Source of the DNA: Nageia nagi
Lineage: Eukaryota > Pinophyta
DNA: 64,000 nt
NCBI GenBank assembly: GCA_050084985.1
Contig: JBITNC010000001.1
Span: forward strand, 85,994,001-86,058,000
Direction of reading: 5' to 3'
Of the stretch, positions 35,924 through 48,074 are shown one piece after another. The translations under genes were made by a program, and so were the position numbers. How positions within the stretch are numbered: the stretch's first letter is position 1; each line of letters begins with the position of its first letter. The notes beneath the pieces are model-generated. The model saw only the letters and a program-made list of their open reading frames with translations, was not told the origin of the DNA and did not search any database.

Positions 35924-38500
35924 ATGGCACCACGCAAGAGGATCTCGAAGAAAGGCAAATCAATCTCTCAAGAGGTATTTTAACCATCCATTTCTTTGTT
36001 TTAAACCCCTTTTTAAAAAAAAAAAAAACTAGGTTAATTTTAATAGTTAAAAAATATTTATGTATGTTTTAATATGATGTAGGTTGTATTAGCATAGGTT
36101 TTTTATAATTTTCATACTCTTTTATATATGTATTTCAAAACCCTAGCTGAGGGTTTGTACCTCAGCTTTGGTTTTATAGAGTCATTGGTGATTTTCACAA
36201 TCGTTAACGATCTCTTCAGGATCATCGCCGATCTTAACGATCACCAATGATCTCTTAGAAGTCATCATCGATCGCTAACATGATAGACGGTGATCATAAA
36301 ACAAGGTTTTTGTTTTATTTTTTTTTTTTTGATATATGCTTAGAATAATTAATCAACTTAAATATCGTTATTTTGGTATGTCATGTTTTAAGATTAGTGT
36401 TTTATTTTCTTAGTTCTATTAATTATTTTTTAAATGTTATATATTAAATTTTTATGTCTATCATTTTAGGTTTCAAAAGTTTTTACTTCTACGGGTCATT
36501 ACCCTCAAATTCTTCATGACCTTAGTGGTCAAGTACCTAACATAGATCATATTTTTCTTTGTGATGTTGGTTTTGGAGCAGTCCCATATATGGGTTGTAT
36601 CCAAAAGGACCTTGCAGTTTTAGGTACACTTTTTGAGAGATGGGATCCGATGATTAATGCTTTTTGTCTCCCTACTGGTCCTATCACTATTATAGTGGAG
36701 GACATTCATCGCATTTTGAGACTTCTAGTCTGAGGCATGGATATTGTTCTTCTATAGACTAGAGAGGAGGCTCGACCGTTGGTGAGCGAACTTTTTGGGG
36801 AATATGTAGTTGACGAGTTGATGGTGCAGATTCAGGTACGAGGCTTGATGTATTATCAGTTTTGGTGAGGATTATCAAAGGAGGAGCATCCTACATATCT
36901 TTGCATTACTTATCTTATGGGATGTATCATGTGTTATGGTGCACTAGATGGTGGTGGTGGGAGATTTCCTTGGGCTCTAATGGGTGTACTCCATCAGATG
37001 ATTACTTTGAGGATTACTTTTGCTTGGGTCCCTTCATTATTGGCCCTTTTTTATAGGGATCTTTATTTATTGGTCCAGACTCTGAGAGCTATGGTTGCTA
37101 TAGCACTTATTTTATAGGCTTGGGCATATGAGCACATTTATCCTTACCGACCTTTAGGATTACCTGATCCTACATATACCACTTGTAGATATACATCAGG
37201 TATTTAGTGTTGGAGCCATTTACTAGTTATTCCTTGTAGGGATGGCATTCAAAGAGGCATCACTTTTTATAGATAGCTCTTGAGTAGTTTGATTCCTAGT
37301 CAGATTCAATGGAGGATTGGCTTGCAAATCGCTAATTTTGTTGAGACTAGTTTTCATTTATATGGAACTAGATAGGTGATGTTTTTATAGGGTCCTTGAG
37401 TAGGTATCGTAGAGTAGTTTCATTATGATTGGTTTCATCGGTAGTTTGGCCTTTTTCAAGACATTCCACCTCCACCTCTTTGGTATCTTTGTCCAAAGGA
37501 TGCTCCTATGTCAGGAGTTTCTTTGTTGACTTATTCACCTATTATTCTTAGAGCTAGTGAGGATATCCCAGATGAGGATGTGCCTATGGATGATGTGGGG
37601 ACTTCAAATACTTTTGCATCATGGTGGGATACTAAGCTGGTAGAGTTTTTTGGGAGTGAGGCAACTAGTGAGCATCCTACTTAGAGAGCTCAGGTGGATA
37701 TAGCTCCAGAGATAGTGACTGAGGAGCCTGTTGGTACTGCTGGTGGAGATGATTTTACTATGGAGGATTTTGAGGGTCTTGATGCTAGGGGTGTGATTGG
37801 AGAGGTTCCAAGGACTGAGGAGGGTCAATTTCAGTAACCTGAGGTTCCTACTCAGACTACTTTTGAGTAAGGGGAGTCCAGTGGGAGGAGTGCTGCTTCT
37901 TATGAGGTTGAGATCGTAGAGCTTCAGTATGTGATTAAGGAGCTTCACACTCTTTAGGATGCTTCTACTTTGGAGTTAGCTAGTTTGAGGGGAGATATTA
38001 CTTCCATGAGGACCAAGATGATAGCTCTTAGATGTTTAGATAATGCTCATGTGAGATATAGATCTGAGCGAGATACTCTTCATCGATCTCTGATGGATGC
38101 TACTACTCATATTATTGAGTTATCTAGTGGAGTTGCAGATTTGAGTGTCGATACTTTGACACCTTCTATAGATGAGCATGCAGATAAGCTAAGGGAATGT
38201 GATTACTATCATAGGGTTGTGGAGCTTTGGTTACCTGGTTTCCCTAGATATTCTTCAGATGGTCCTAGTTCACTACCTAGACTAGCACCAAGGTTTCCTC
38301 ATTCACCAGTTTCAGGTGGCTTAGGTCATTCTGGGAGTCAAGGTTGACATGCAACATCAGTTTCTTGATCTCAGTCTACTGCTAGGGGTGTATCTCCTAG
38401 GAAATATGCTATAGGTTTGAGATCTATTACTAGGGATGAGGGTTCTTTAGATCATCCTGGTGATCCTCATGATGATGTTATGTCTACTGGAGGACATTGA
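35924..38500 (+). pseudogene. Antisense plant mobile domain (PMD) gene of element F, two exons seen
   Basis: Exon 1 is 35924-35974 (17 codons, basic MAPRKRISKKGKS start) with donor GT at 35975. Exon 2 begins at 36470 after a TTTTAG acceptor, phase 0, exactly as in C. One frame (codon start 36470) runs to a TGA at 38498-38500, with a dozen or so stops but no frameshift. An earlier TGA at 38345 probably replaced a coding codon. The PMD signature near 36630-36725 reads LFERWDP, then CLPTGPITIIVEDIHRI, clearly homologous to C. AWAYEHI follows near 37120. The C-terminal part has an acidic strip and a coiled coil (about 37900-38200). The intron 2 of C has no counterpart here. The gene lies antisense to the element and converges with the extra sense ORF. 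Confidence 0.82.
36179..36296. repeat. Palindrome cluster 5 of element F, in intron 1 of the antisense PMD gene
   Basis: Six units start near 36179, 36198, 36219, 36238, 36259 and 36281, spaced 19-22 bp. Examples are CAATCGTTAACGATCT and GGATCATCGCCGATCT. The position matches the intron 1 cluster of C. Confidence 0.88.
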
Positions 38501-40430
38501 TATTCTATTTTTGATGATCTATGTATAATGGAATTTTATTTCTTGTTATTATGACTCATGTTGCTATGATGGTTATGATGTTATAGTTTCTTATGGACTA
38601 CTTAGATTATTTTCATTGTTTGATAGATAGACTGATGATATGTTATGATATTTCTATGATTCTTGATGCATGGTCTTACATTTTATTTATTTATGAGATT
38701 TATGATAAAATAACTTATGATGTCATGTTATGTAGATTATAAAAAATAGTAATAAACATAATTGTCTTTATATATATATATAACTTGTTAATGTATATGA
38801 TTTAATCTAAACCTAATTAGATTTTAGATTTTAATCAGTTAAGAATCATTTAAATATTTAATCATTTTTAAATTTAAGATTAATTATTTAAGGAAATTTT
38901 TTCTTATATTTTTTGTGGAATCAGATGCATCATTTTCCACACTTGGCAATTTTACAATAAAACACTCAACACAATAAACTATTCATGAATATTAACTCTA
39001 TCTTGGTTTATTGTATTTTTTATGGAATCAGAGCTCATCATCTTTCGCACTTGGTAATTTTTACAATAAACCACTTGACATAATAAACTAATGATTTATG
39101 GATGTTTATGAACATTAACTTTATCTTGGTTAGGGGAACAATAAATAATCATTCTTATCCTTTCCAAAGAAAAGCAATTTTAATAATGTTCAATGGTGAT
39201 GGTATTACTAAAAGGAATGGGTTTAACAAAGTGACACAAATGATTTTAAACATAAACAAAATACAAAAAGAAAAATACTCACTATGACAAAAGATTAGGT
39301 GATTTTGGATTAATAACTAATTTATTATAACATCTACCTTATCTTTCTTTATCTCAAGATTTAACAACCTAAGATAATATCAAACAGTATTGTTATATGT
39401 TGATAAAAAATCTAAAACTTTGTGTGTGTAGTGACATTCATTTCCCTTCTTAAATCATTTGATATGGAATATCTCAGAAACATTAATGAGCTAGTCTATC
39501 CATATGAAATGTATAGAGGTCCATAGGATGGACATATCACCACTCATAAGGTATGCCTCATTGCCAGATAGGCATCCATAGCCCCAATGAGGATTAACCC
39601 CTTGATCCCGCTACAACCTTGCTCTACTACCAGTCAGGCATCCATATCCCTGGTAGAGGATATTATAATCACCCAAGAATCATTGATATGATGTAACAAT
39701 CAAATTTTTTTTTGTCATCTCTTTTCACCTCTTTTTTTTTTAACTATCAAATGATTCTTGGGTTCGAGATGAAGCGAATAACAGGATAGATATGTAACTT
39801 TTCACTCTTAATATTTCTAAAATAATTTCATTCAAATTTTCTTAGAATTTTTTAATGTATTAAGTGTTTGGAGTTTTTTTATTTTTCTTCAAACATACAA
39901 ATTTTATGTTTTTCTATCATCTAGGTATATCATTTCTTTATGAAAGAAAGACAAAATGAATGTAGTGATAACAAGGAGATTATTCTAAGATGACCTTTTC
40001 ATACTTTACATATTTACTAGATAATCATTTTTTACAACAGTATGCAACACATATTTACACCACACAAGGGCAGGGCACCCTATTGCCAAGTGACCTCTAG
40101 ATGTTTTCATCTAGGTCTATTTTTTTTATAATTTTTATGTGTTTTGTAGTTTTCAATTTTTTTTTTTTAGGATTTTATAATTTTTATTTTTTTTTTTTAG
40201 AATTTTGTAATTTTTAGTTTTTAGGATTTTATAATTAATTTTTTTTTTTTAGGATTTTATAATTTTTAATTTTATCTTTCTTCATTGATGATTCTATGTC
40301 GTGATGGAAGAAAATTATATAATAAAAACCTATATGATATAGGTGAAAATTGTGCTTTGATTATTGATTTAAATTGAATTATCCAACTTGGATTTTCTTG
40401 TAAAATATTGAAGTCAAAAGAAATATTCTA
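38501..40430. other. Non-coding space between antisense PMD gene and extra sense ORF of F
   Basis: No gene is visible. It holds a diverged duplication of about 105 bp (TGGAATCAGA units at about 38918-39130), a set of hairpins (39519-39658) and four copies of AGGATTTTATAATTTTT in T-rich context at about 40155-40275. The element's own 3' untranslated region lies here. Confidence 0.6.
39519..39658. repeat. Three neighbouring hairpins, two sharing a loop
   Basis: GTCCAT-AGG-ATGGAC lies at 39519-39533. At 39556-39592 CCTCATTG pairs with CAATGAGG. At 39622-39658 CTCT plus ACCAG pairs with CTGGTAGAG around a 3-base bulge. The last two loops both contain AGGCATCCATA although their stems differ. Confidence 0.7.
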
Positions 40431-42257
40431 GGCCAGAGAAAACTATATGCCACAGAGGCAACAAATGATGGATTATAATGGTCTTGTGGATGTAATGGCA
40501 TAGACCCTAGTGAAGCAATTAATTGATGTAAATAGTCATTAGGTATAGTTTTTATTATTATTCACCATACAAAACCAGGTCATTTGAGGAGAGTCAAAAG
40601 ATCTTGTAAACATTCATTATCAAGTATTTCATTTATATGACACAATCCCCAACAAGGTTGATTAAAAATTTTAAATTCCATATGAGATGAGTTACATAAT
40701 ATACCATAGGCATCATTTGAGTATTCAATTAATTGAGTATAGATTACCTTTTGTAGGATGATATATTTAATATTTTCTAGAAGGTAATCTATAAATTAAG
40801 GATTGATCATTTCATTTGATTGATATTGAATGGGTTTAGTCATTAAACATGGAGGAAAAGATCTATAATCTTGATGACATGGTATAATAGGTATCATATA
40901 ATATGGATTAGGTTGATTGTGATCACCTTCTCCAAAACAGCAATGATCCATCATTTTGATGCTACCTGTATCAAATAGTGATGATTATATATTAGTTTTT
41001 TAATATGCTATTTACAAATATATATAAAGAGATTTTTTTTATGTATATATTTATATTCTTCTAAGGAATCTATTCGTGACACGTTCAAATTGAGTTTGAA
41101 TTGCATCAGGATTAAATGAACAATGTGTTGAACTAAATAACAAACTATAATCTAGTATTACTTGATTGTGATAGATTTCTGAAACACAATAATCTAAGTG
41201 TTCAGATGTTATGATTTGCATGATTGAGATGACTTGTTCTTGATGTTTAAAAGTCATATTATGAGTACAATCCACTATTATTTTAGATTTTTCTGTAGAC
41301 CACAGAAGATAAAAGTAGATCATTAAATCAATTCCGAACTAGGAGAACACCATAACTCAAATGCTTGAATACAAACAATAACTTTGTATCGATTTACTTT
41401 AATATCCCAACTATAAGATTCATGTGTATCATAGAATGTCATGGCCACTTTTTGTTGTATTTCAATAGGCATGGAAAAGATATTTGAATACAAAGGAGTA
41501 GGAAAATTATGAATGACTTTCATAAAAAGATCTTTGTCATACCTACTCTCGAATCCTGGAAGATAACTTTCATTATTCCGTACCCTATGTTTTGTTGACA
41601 ATTTTTCAATAATCTCATTTCTAATCCTTATCTGATTTAGTACTTTAAACTCAGCAATACGATAAGCTTACCTTTTCTCCAATCTTCATTTCCAAATTAT
41701 ATGTCGCATTTGCATGCGAAAAAATCTATGAGTTTACCTATATTGTCGTTGTAACATTCTAAGAGAAAAAGCCACAAAAGTATCTAAAAAATCATAAATT
41801 ACCTTTTTATGAGGTAAAAAATGTAAGAGTTCATCCATCCAATCTAGGCTTTCGGTTAATTGTTTAATATATTTCAACCTAGCTAGAATGAGTGAATATT
41901 TAGTTAATTGACAATTTATGACAATTCTCGGTATTCCATAAGGCCATTGTAGACAGCAAGTTGTTATTTCTTGTAATGTTTTTTCCATATGGGTGAAATA
42001 TATTTGTGGATCTAAATTAATGTCTACATTATATCCATAAAAAGTGACTCTCCAACCACTATTTACATCACAAAGCATATGGTGTATTCTTTCAAATTGT
42101 TCATCAATAGTCATTCTTAAATAATTTAAGAGATTAAAATTAAGTCTATGTTTTAAATATATTAATACTAAATCACCTGGATACCTTGATAGTGGAAATT
42201 GTACTTGTGATTGTGCTATGCTACCTTCAGCAGCTTCCTTTGCTAGATTCGTTTTTT
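40430..42257 (-). pseudogene. Extra sense ORF of element F downstream of integrase, unknown family
   Basis: One minus frame runs from about 42257 to 41323, including ORF pieces 42114-41734 and 41601-41323 and three intervening stops. It shifts by one base at 41323 and continues in a single frame through 41051 to about 40430. The AT-rich gap 41050-40960, ending in a TACAG-type acceptor at about 40967, may be an intron. About 600 codons in total. The usual pol end (MHLRPFY) lies at 42377, so this is a separate gene. I recognise no family, signal peptide or catalytic motif. Two segments (42060-41908 and 41418-41261) share a Trp...Tyr...Val/Ile-rich...[IV]x[IV][ND]C pattern with each other and with the protease-RT spacer. 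Confidence 0.6.
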
Positions 42258-42290
42258 CTATTTTTAATCATTAACACTTGACAAATATTA

Positions 42291-42349
42291 ATATATATAT
42301 ATATATATACATATTTTTTTATTTTATTATTTTATATATATATATATAA
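42291..42349. repeat. TA-rich microsatellite
   Basis: Two TA runs are separated by a T/A-rich spacer. They lie between the pol end and the extra sense ORF of F. Confidence 0.85.
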
Positions 42350-42376
42350 CAAAATAAAACTAATATACATGTTTTT

Positions 42377-43510
42377 TTAAGTATAAAAAGGTCGAAGATG
42401 CATGATATTTATGGGTTCACGCTCTTCATTTCCTTCTAAATCCAACAAATGATAAGTTCCTTTACCAAATTTTTTCTTAATGACATATGGTCCTAACCAA
42501 TTTGGAGAAAACTTATCTCTAAGCTGTCATTTTATTCGTGAAGTTTGTTGATTTTCTTTTAAAACCAAATCACCTATTTTGAATTCATGAATTAGAGCCC
42601 TTTTATCAAAAGATCATTTTATCCTCTCCTGATAAACACGCATATGCTCTAAAGCATTAATACATTTTTCATCTAAAAATAATAACTGATCTAAGTGAGT
42701 CTATCTTGCTTCTTCATCAGAATTTTTCTCACTTAGATTTACTCTAAGGGATGGTATTTCAAGTTCTATGGGTAGGATGGCTTCTGTTCCATATACCAAA
42801 GAGAATGGTGTTGCCCCAATAGGAGTGCGTACACTGGTACGATAAGCCCATAAGGCTTTTGGTATTTGAATATGCCAATCTCTATGAGAATCATTTACTA
42901 TTTTTGCTAAGATGTTTTGAATAGTTTTATTAGTGGCCTCTGCCTGTCCATTGCCTTGTGGATAATATGGAGTGGAAAAACTTTGTTTAATTTTATACTT
43001 ATCACATATTTGTTTTACATCCTTATTTTTAAAAAATTTTCCATTATCCATAATTAATTGATTCGGCACACCAAATCTACATATAATATAATTTTCTATA
43101 AAATTCATGATTCATGAACCAATGGTGGAAGTCATGGGAATAGCCTCTACCCATTTGGTAAAATATTTAGTTGCTGTAATTATGAACTTATGTTCACCAG
43201 AAGATGTAGGTGTAATTTGTCCTATTAAATCTAATGCCCATTTAGAGAATGGCCAAAGTGATTGTATAGGATGTAGTTCTTGAGATGGCTATGAAAATAA
43301 ATGAGTGTATTGTTGACATTTAAAACATTTTTTAACATATTCACAACAATCTTTTTCCATAGTTGGCCAATAATATCTCATTCATATTAATCGTTTTACA
43401 ATTGCAACACCATTAAAATGTCCTCCACATGTTCCATCATGGGCGGAGGATATAGCCCTTTTAACATCATTCCATTCAAGACATCTGAGTAAAATACCAT
43501 TGAAATTTCA
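42377..43510 (-). pseudogene. Element F integrase
   Basis: The domain includes the HHCC zinc-binding N-terminus (about 43480-43320, with CFKCQQ), the catalytic core and the C-terminus. The first Asp is in WALDLIG near 43230. The second is in the DNGKFF segment, and the Glu is in the NGQAEATNKTIQNIL segment near 42955-42925. The C-terminus keeps DKFSPNWLGPYVI and ends NIMHLRPFYT before a TAA at 42379-42377. It lies after RNase H, the Ty3/gypsy order. A few stops interrupt it, and the 42701-43108 piece is fully open. Confidence 0.9.
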
Positions 43511-43687
43511 TCGATACAAGACATCCCCTATCAAATAATATTTAGTTGCTTTAATTTTAAAAGCTCGTTGTGATGATTTATTAAGGTTTACAAGAAGAGT
43601 TTCAAATTTTAAAAAATCTATCAATTCTTTATACCAATTATCTTCATCAGTTATGTTAATATTTAATACACTTTTTTCTTCATCTTC

Positions 43688-44260
43688 CTATTGTAATGAT
43701 GATTGAGATAATTGAATTATTTCAACTTGAATTGAAGATTTTTTAGGATCTTTCAGAATAAGAGATCCAATAGAAGCCATAGCATCTGCAAATCTATTAG
43801 ATGATCTTGTTGCCACTTCTATACTAAATTGGTCAAAAAAATTTAATAATTTCTCAACTAACGCTTTATACTTTTGAAGTAAAGTTTCTTTACATTGATA
43901 GATTCCTTTCACTTGATTTACGATGAGTAAAGAATCTCCAATAATCTTAATTCTTTTAAGTTTTAATTTAATAGTATTTTTTAATGCTAATATCAAAGCT
44001 TTGTATTTCGCATTATTATTAGTACAAGGAAATTTTAGTTTAGATGAATATGGTATAGGAATCCCTTATGGTGTTATAAATACAACACCTGCTCCACCAC
44101 CTTGTTCACATCGAGAACCATCAAAGTGTATTGTCATATCCCAATCATCTTCAGGTTCTATAGGTATTTCAATTTCATCTAATTGAAACACCCCATCATC
44201 GAGTAATTCAATGACAAGTGGTTTATTATCTTGCAATGGAGCATCAACGAGATAATCAGC
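43688..44260 (-). pseudogene. Second RNase H domain (archaeal type) of element F
   Basis: The reading starts with a HFDGSRCEQGGGAGVVF segment (about 44130-44080), then NNNAEYKALILALK, IIGDSLLIVNQVKG and the final RSSNRFADAMAS (about 43790). The acidic residues expected for RNase H (Asp in FDGS, Glu in AEYKA, Asp in GDS, Asp in ADAMA) are visible. One TAA interrupts the start. A second RNase H between the first one and integrase is diagnostic of the Tat lineage. Confidence 0.88.
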
Positions 44261-44266
44261 AATTAC

Positions 44267-44884
44267 TTATCTTTTTATTGACTTTTGTCCAATAAAATGT
44301 AAATCAAATTTAGTTAAGTGCATTATCCACTTTTTAGTTCTTGAATTTTGATAAGTTTTATTCATCATATGTTTCAATGGATCCACTTTAGAAATGACAT
44401 ATGTTGTATGATTAAGCATGTAATGTCGAAGTTTTTTAGTAGCAAAAATGATAGTAAGACATAATTTTTCCAAATATATATACTTAATCTCATAACTCAC
44501 AAGTGTTCTGCTTAGATAATATATATCTTGCTCTTTGTTGTGTTCATTATTTTGAGCAAGCATTGTTCCTAACGTAGTTTTAGTAGCAAAAATATATAAT
44601 AAAAAGGGTATATCTTTTCTTGGTGGACTTAAGATAGGAGGAGATAATAAATATCTTTTAATTTCATCAAATGCATCTTGTTGCTCTTTGCCCTAATGAT
44701 ATTCTATCCCCTTTTTTAATGATTTTGTAAATGGTTTACATTTATCAGAAAGTTGTGCTATGAATCTTCTAATGGCTTGTAACTTGCCTTGTAAACTTTG
44801 TAGTTGTTTCAAATTTACTGGAGGTGGCATATCCACTATTGCCTTTACTTTACTAGGATCTATTTCAATTCCTTGTCGAGACAT
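44267..44884 (-). pseudogene. RNase H/connection domain of element F reverse transcriptase
   Basis: The connection keeps SLQGKLQAIRRFIAQLSDKC, followed by a KPFTKSLKK segment. The RNase H part keeps YYLSRTL, EKLCLTIIFATKKLRHYM and the FIGQK end. It shares the reading frame of the RT upstream. Confidence 0.87.
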
Positions 44885-45001
44885 AATAAATCCTAATAAT
44901 TTTCCTGAAGTTACACCAAAAACACATTTTTTTAGATTTAATCTTACTTTATGTTCTAATAATCTATCTAAGACTTTAATTAAAATTTTTCCATGATCTT
45001 T

Positions 45002-45535
45002 TCAATATTTAGATCTAGCCAACAAATCATCAACATAATCTTCTACTATGTCGTGCATATAATCATAAAATATATAAGTCATATCCCTTTGATAAGTTCC
45101 CCCAGCATTTTTTAATCCAAAAGGCATAACTTTATAACAAAAGGTACCCCAAGGAGTTATAAAGGCCATTTTATGTTGATCTTCAGTGGCTATTTTTATT
45201 TGATTATAACCAGAAAATTCATCCATTAATGAAAACATATCATGTCCTTCTATCGAATCTACCAAACTATCAATGCTAGGTAGAGGGAAATCATCCTTAG
45301 GACAAGCTTTGTTAAGATCACATAAATCTGTACATATTGTTATTTTTCCATTTGGTTTTTTTACAGGTACCATATTAGATATCCAATTTGAATAATCTAT
45401 AGGTTGTATAAATTTAGCTTCTAATAGTTTTGAAGTTCTTCTTTTACCATTAATGCTAGAGTGGGATGCATTTTACGTAATTTTTGTTTAACAAGTTTAG
45501 CATTAGATTTTAATGCTAAATTATGTACTACTAAT
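45002..45535 (-). pseudogene. Element F reverse transcriptase
   Basis: The core keeps NWISNMVPVKKPNGKITICT, DLNKACPKDDFPLP, HDMFSLMDEFSGYNQI, MPFGLKNAGGTYQR and the catalytic YVDD near 45040. The RT start (KLRKMHPTLALMVKEEL) lies in another frame at about 45480, with a one-base loss near 45433. The DFSGY Asp is preserved as DEFSGY. Confidence 0.9.
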
Positions 45536-45839
45536 TTAGGATCTATTCTAGGCATGTCTACATATGACCATGCAAATACCTTTTCTCATTCTTTTAATAA
45601 GGTTATAATTTCTTCTCATTCATTTTCTGTGAGGTTTTCTCCTAATTGAATAATTTTAAGATTTTGAGGATCATCACTAATATTTATTTCTAAGACATTT
45701 TCAGTAAACATATGCGACCCTTCTTCTAATTGATTTGGTACTGGTATCCAACCTTTATCATTAACACTATATTCTTCATCATATTCTTGAGTTTATTCAT
45801 TTGTAAATACATGATTTTCAAAGGAACTAAATATGTAAT

Positions 45840-47009
45840 CTATTTTTTGAATTCATGTGCTGAAGGATTAGATGATATAAGAGAGAAATTAGCAATTACT
45901 TCATATGTAGAAGTATCAGCTATTGTTCTAATTAAATCTTTATTTTTATTGGTTTCATTTATTTGTTCATTGTTTTGATCTTCAATAATATTTTCTTTTA
46001 TTGTAACCATGTTTATCGATGGTATATATGAAGGAATTGATGATTTAACATTTTTATTTATTTTGTGTGTTCTATTAATTTTTTCTTTATTATATTGATC
46101 TAACATTCGTGGAAAATTTGTACTCTTAACTTGAATCCTAGGATAACCTTTCATTAAATGTGATGTGTAATCAAAGATCATTTTATAAATTTGAAAATAT
46201 TTTACTACTTCTTCAAATATAACATCACCATAAAATGTTATAAATATTTTGTTTTTTCCATATTTTAATTGTGGTTTATGAACTTGTATACAATTTATTG
46301 TGATGATTGGCCAATCGAATGACCAAGCTTCATAAATTATATTTATCGTATCAATTTCAGATCCTTCAACATGTAACAATTGAGTTATGTTGACATCAAT
46401 TTCCAACTTATCTTTATACATATAACATTCATAAGCTCCCCATGATGAAGGATTAGATTTAATAAAATGTAGTATAGTTTTTTCTTGTATATCACTTGGC
46501 GAGTATGAATGATTCCAAGGTAGCTCAATATTATTAATAAAGAGCATTTTGATACCTTCTAAGACATCCATTTCACTTAATTGTTCTTCTTTTAGATTAA
46601 TAATTTTTTGTACTATGGGTTATTTCTCTGAAATTTTTTCGTTGTAATCCAAATTCTCTTCTTCTAAATTTCCTAATTTAGCAAGATTTTTATATTTATT
46701 CTAATAACCTAATCCCCTTTTATCAGTGGGATCTTGGTATTGTAATTCAATTATTTCTTAGGGACCCTGTTCATATCGACCCAATCCTCGTCCTTGCCAA
46801 TTACATTTGTCAAAATAGTTTAGAACAAATGTTCTTGAACATGGTGATAAATATTTCATATCATTATTGAAATATCCTTCATTTGTTTGATTAGATATTG
46901 TTAATATAGGATCTACTATTCCCGCATAAACAAACATTATTTGATTAGGTATTTCTCCTAAAAGCACTATTTTTCCAATTACACTAGGTGATTCAGATAC
47001 TTTACCCAC
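45840..47009 (-). pseudogene. Protease-to-RT spacer of element F
   Basis: Two open pieces, 47009-46758 and 46571-45840, share one frame with gag and protease. I recognise no enzyme. Such a spacer is known from Ogre/Tat elements. The segment at 46451-46284 has a Trp...Tyr...IDVN...ITINC pattern that also occurs twice in the extra sense ORF downstream. Confidence 0.6.
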
Positions 47010-47186
47010 TTCTTATGATGAAGGTATATTAAATACAACATCATTTACGTCATATTCTACCATCCCTAAATCCATTAATTTAATTTTTACTAGATATACA
47101 TTAGACGAGTTATTATTAGATGTAGTATTTACTTATTTTGATGAAGAAGCTCCACATTTTTCATCTAAAGTTTTAGCAACTTACTC

Positions 47187-47933
47187 CTAAGTATCTTTAT
47201 TCTCTATAGCTATATTACTTTTTCCTTTTATGACTTCAGATTGATTCCTATTTTTATTCATTAATATGGTTGATAGATTAGGAGACAGTAATGTCACTTT
47301 ACTTGGATCAAAAATTGAATTACAATGTGAATAAGGATCTGGATCTTTAAACACACAATGAATTTTATCTTTATAGATGTATTTTAAACATCCATGATAA
47401 GTTGATGGGACACATTGCATTTCTCTAATCCATGGGTGTCCTAAAAGAATGTTATATTGTATAATGTTTCCTTCAATTATATGTAACAATGTTTGGATAG
47501 TTTTAGCTCCTACTCTAATTAGAAGCACTATTGATCCTAGAGTTGAACACACTGCATCATTAAAAGCTCTAATTTGCAAAGAAGGAGCTAAGATAAGTGA
47601 ATATGGCAAATTCAACTTTTTATATGCAGTGTTTGAAATTATATTTATGGCTGAACCTTCATCTATTAAAATTCTTTTAAATAATTTTCCATCTACCTTA
47701 CCAATTATGTGTAAGGGTGGATCTAATCCACCTAGCCTGTCATTATTTAATTTTTCTTTTTCATAAAAGGTGATACTGGGTTGTTGGGATATCTTCAAAC
47801 TTTCGACTATTGAAATGAAATTATTAGGATTACTAACATCCACTTGAATTTCTTGTAAAATTTGATTCATAGCTTCCCTGTAACTTTCATATTGTTGTAA
47901 TAATTCAAATAAGGTCATCTTAACTTGAGACAT
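47187..47933 (-). pseudogene. Element F aspartic protease
   Basis: The active-site segment reads RILIDEGSAINIIS (residues about 88-100 of the piece), which keeps the Asp and Gly of the D-x-G motif. A second hydrophobic strand (YNILLGHPWI) with the flap region follows, as in retropepsin-like gypsy proteases. The frame is continuous with gag. Confidence 0.85.
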
Positions 47934-48074
47934 CTTTAGTTGTCATTGAAGAACACCTTTTATTGAAACTTTAGGTTGTTGTGGAATAGGTATAGATATA
48001 GGTTTTGTATTAGTTGGGCTTATCATTGATTGATTTCTTCGTGTATTATCCTGTTTGTTTTGATATTATTGTGC

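Noticed and set aside
36862-37056. Alternative frame in the antisense PMD gene of F
   Set aside because: It is a shadow of the true frame (codon start 36470), which continues through 36917-37117.
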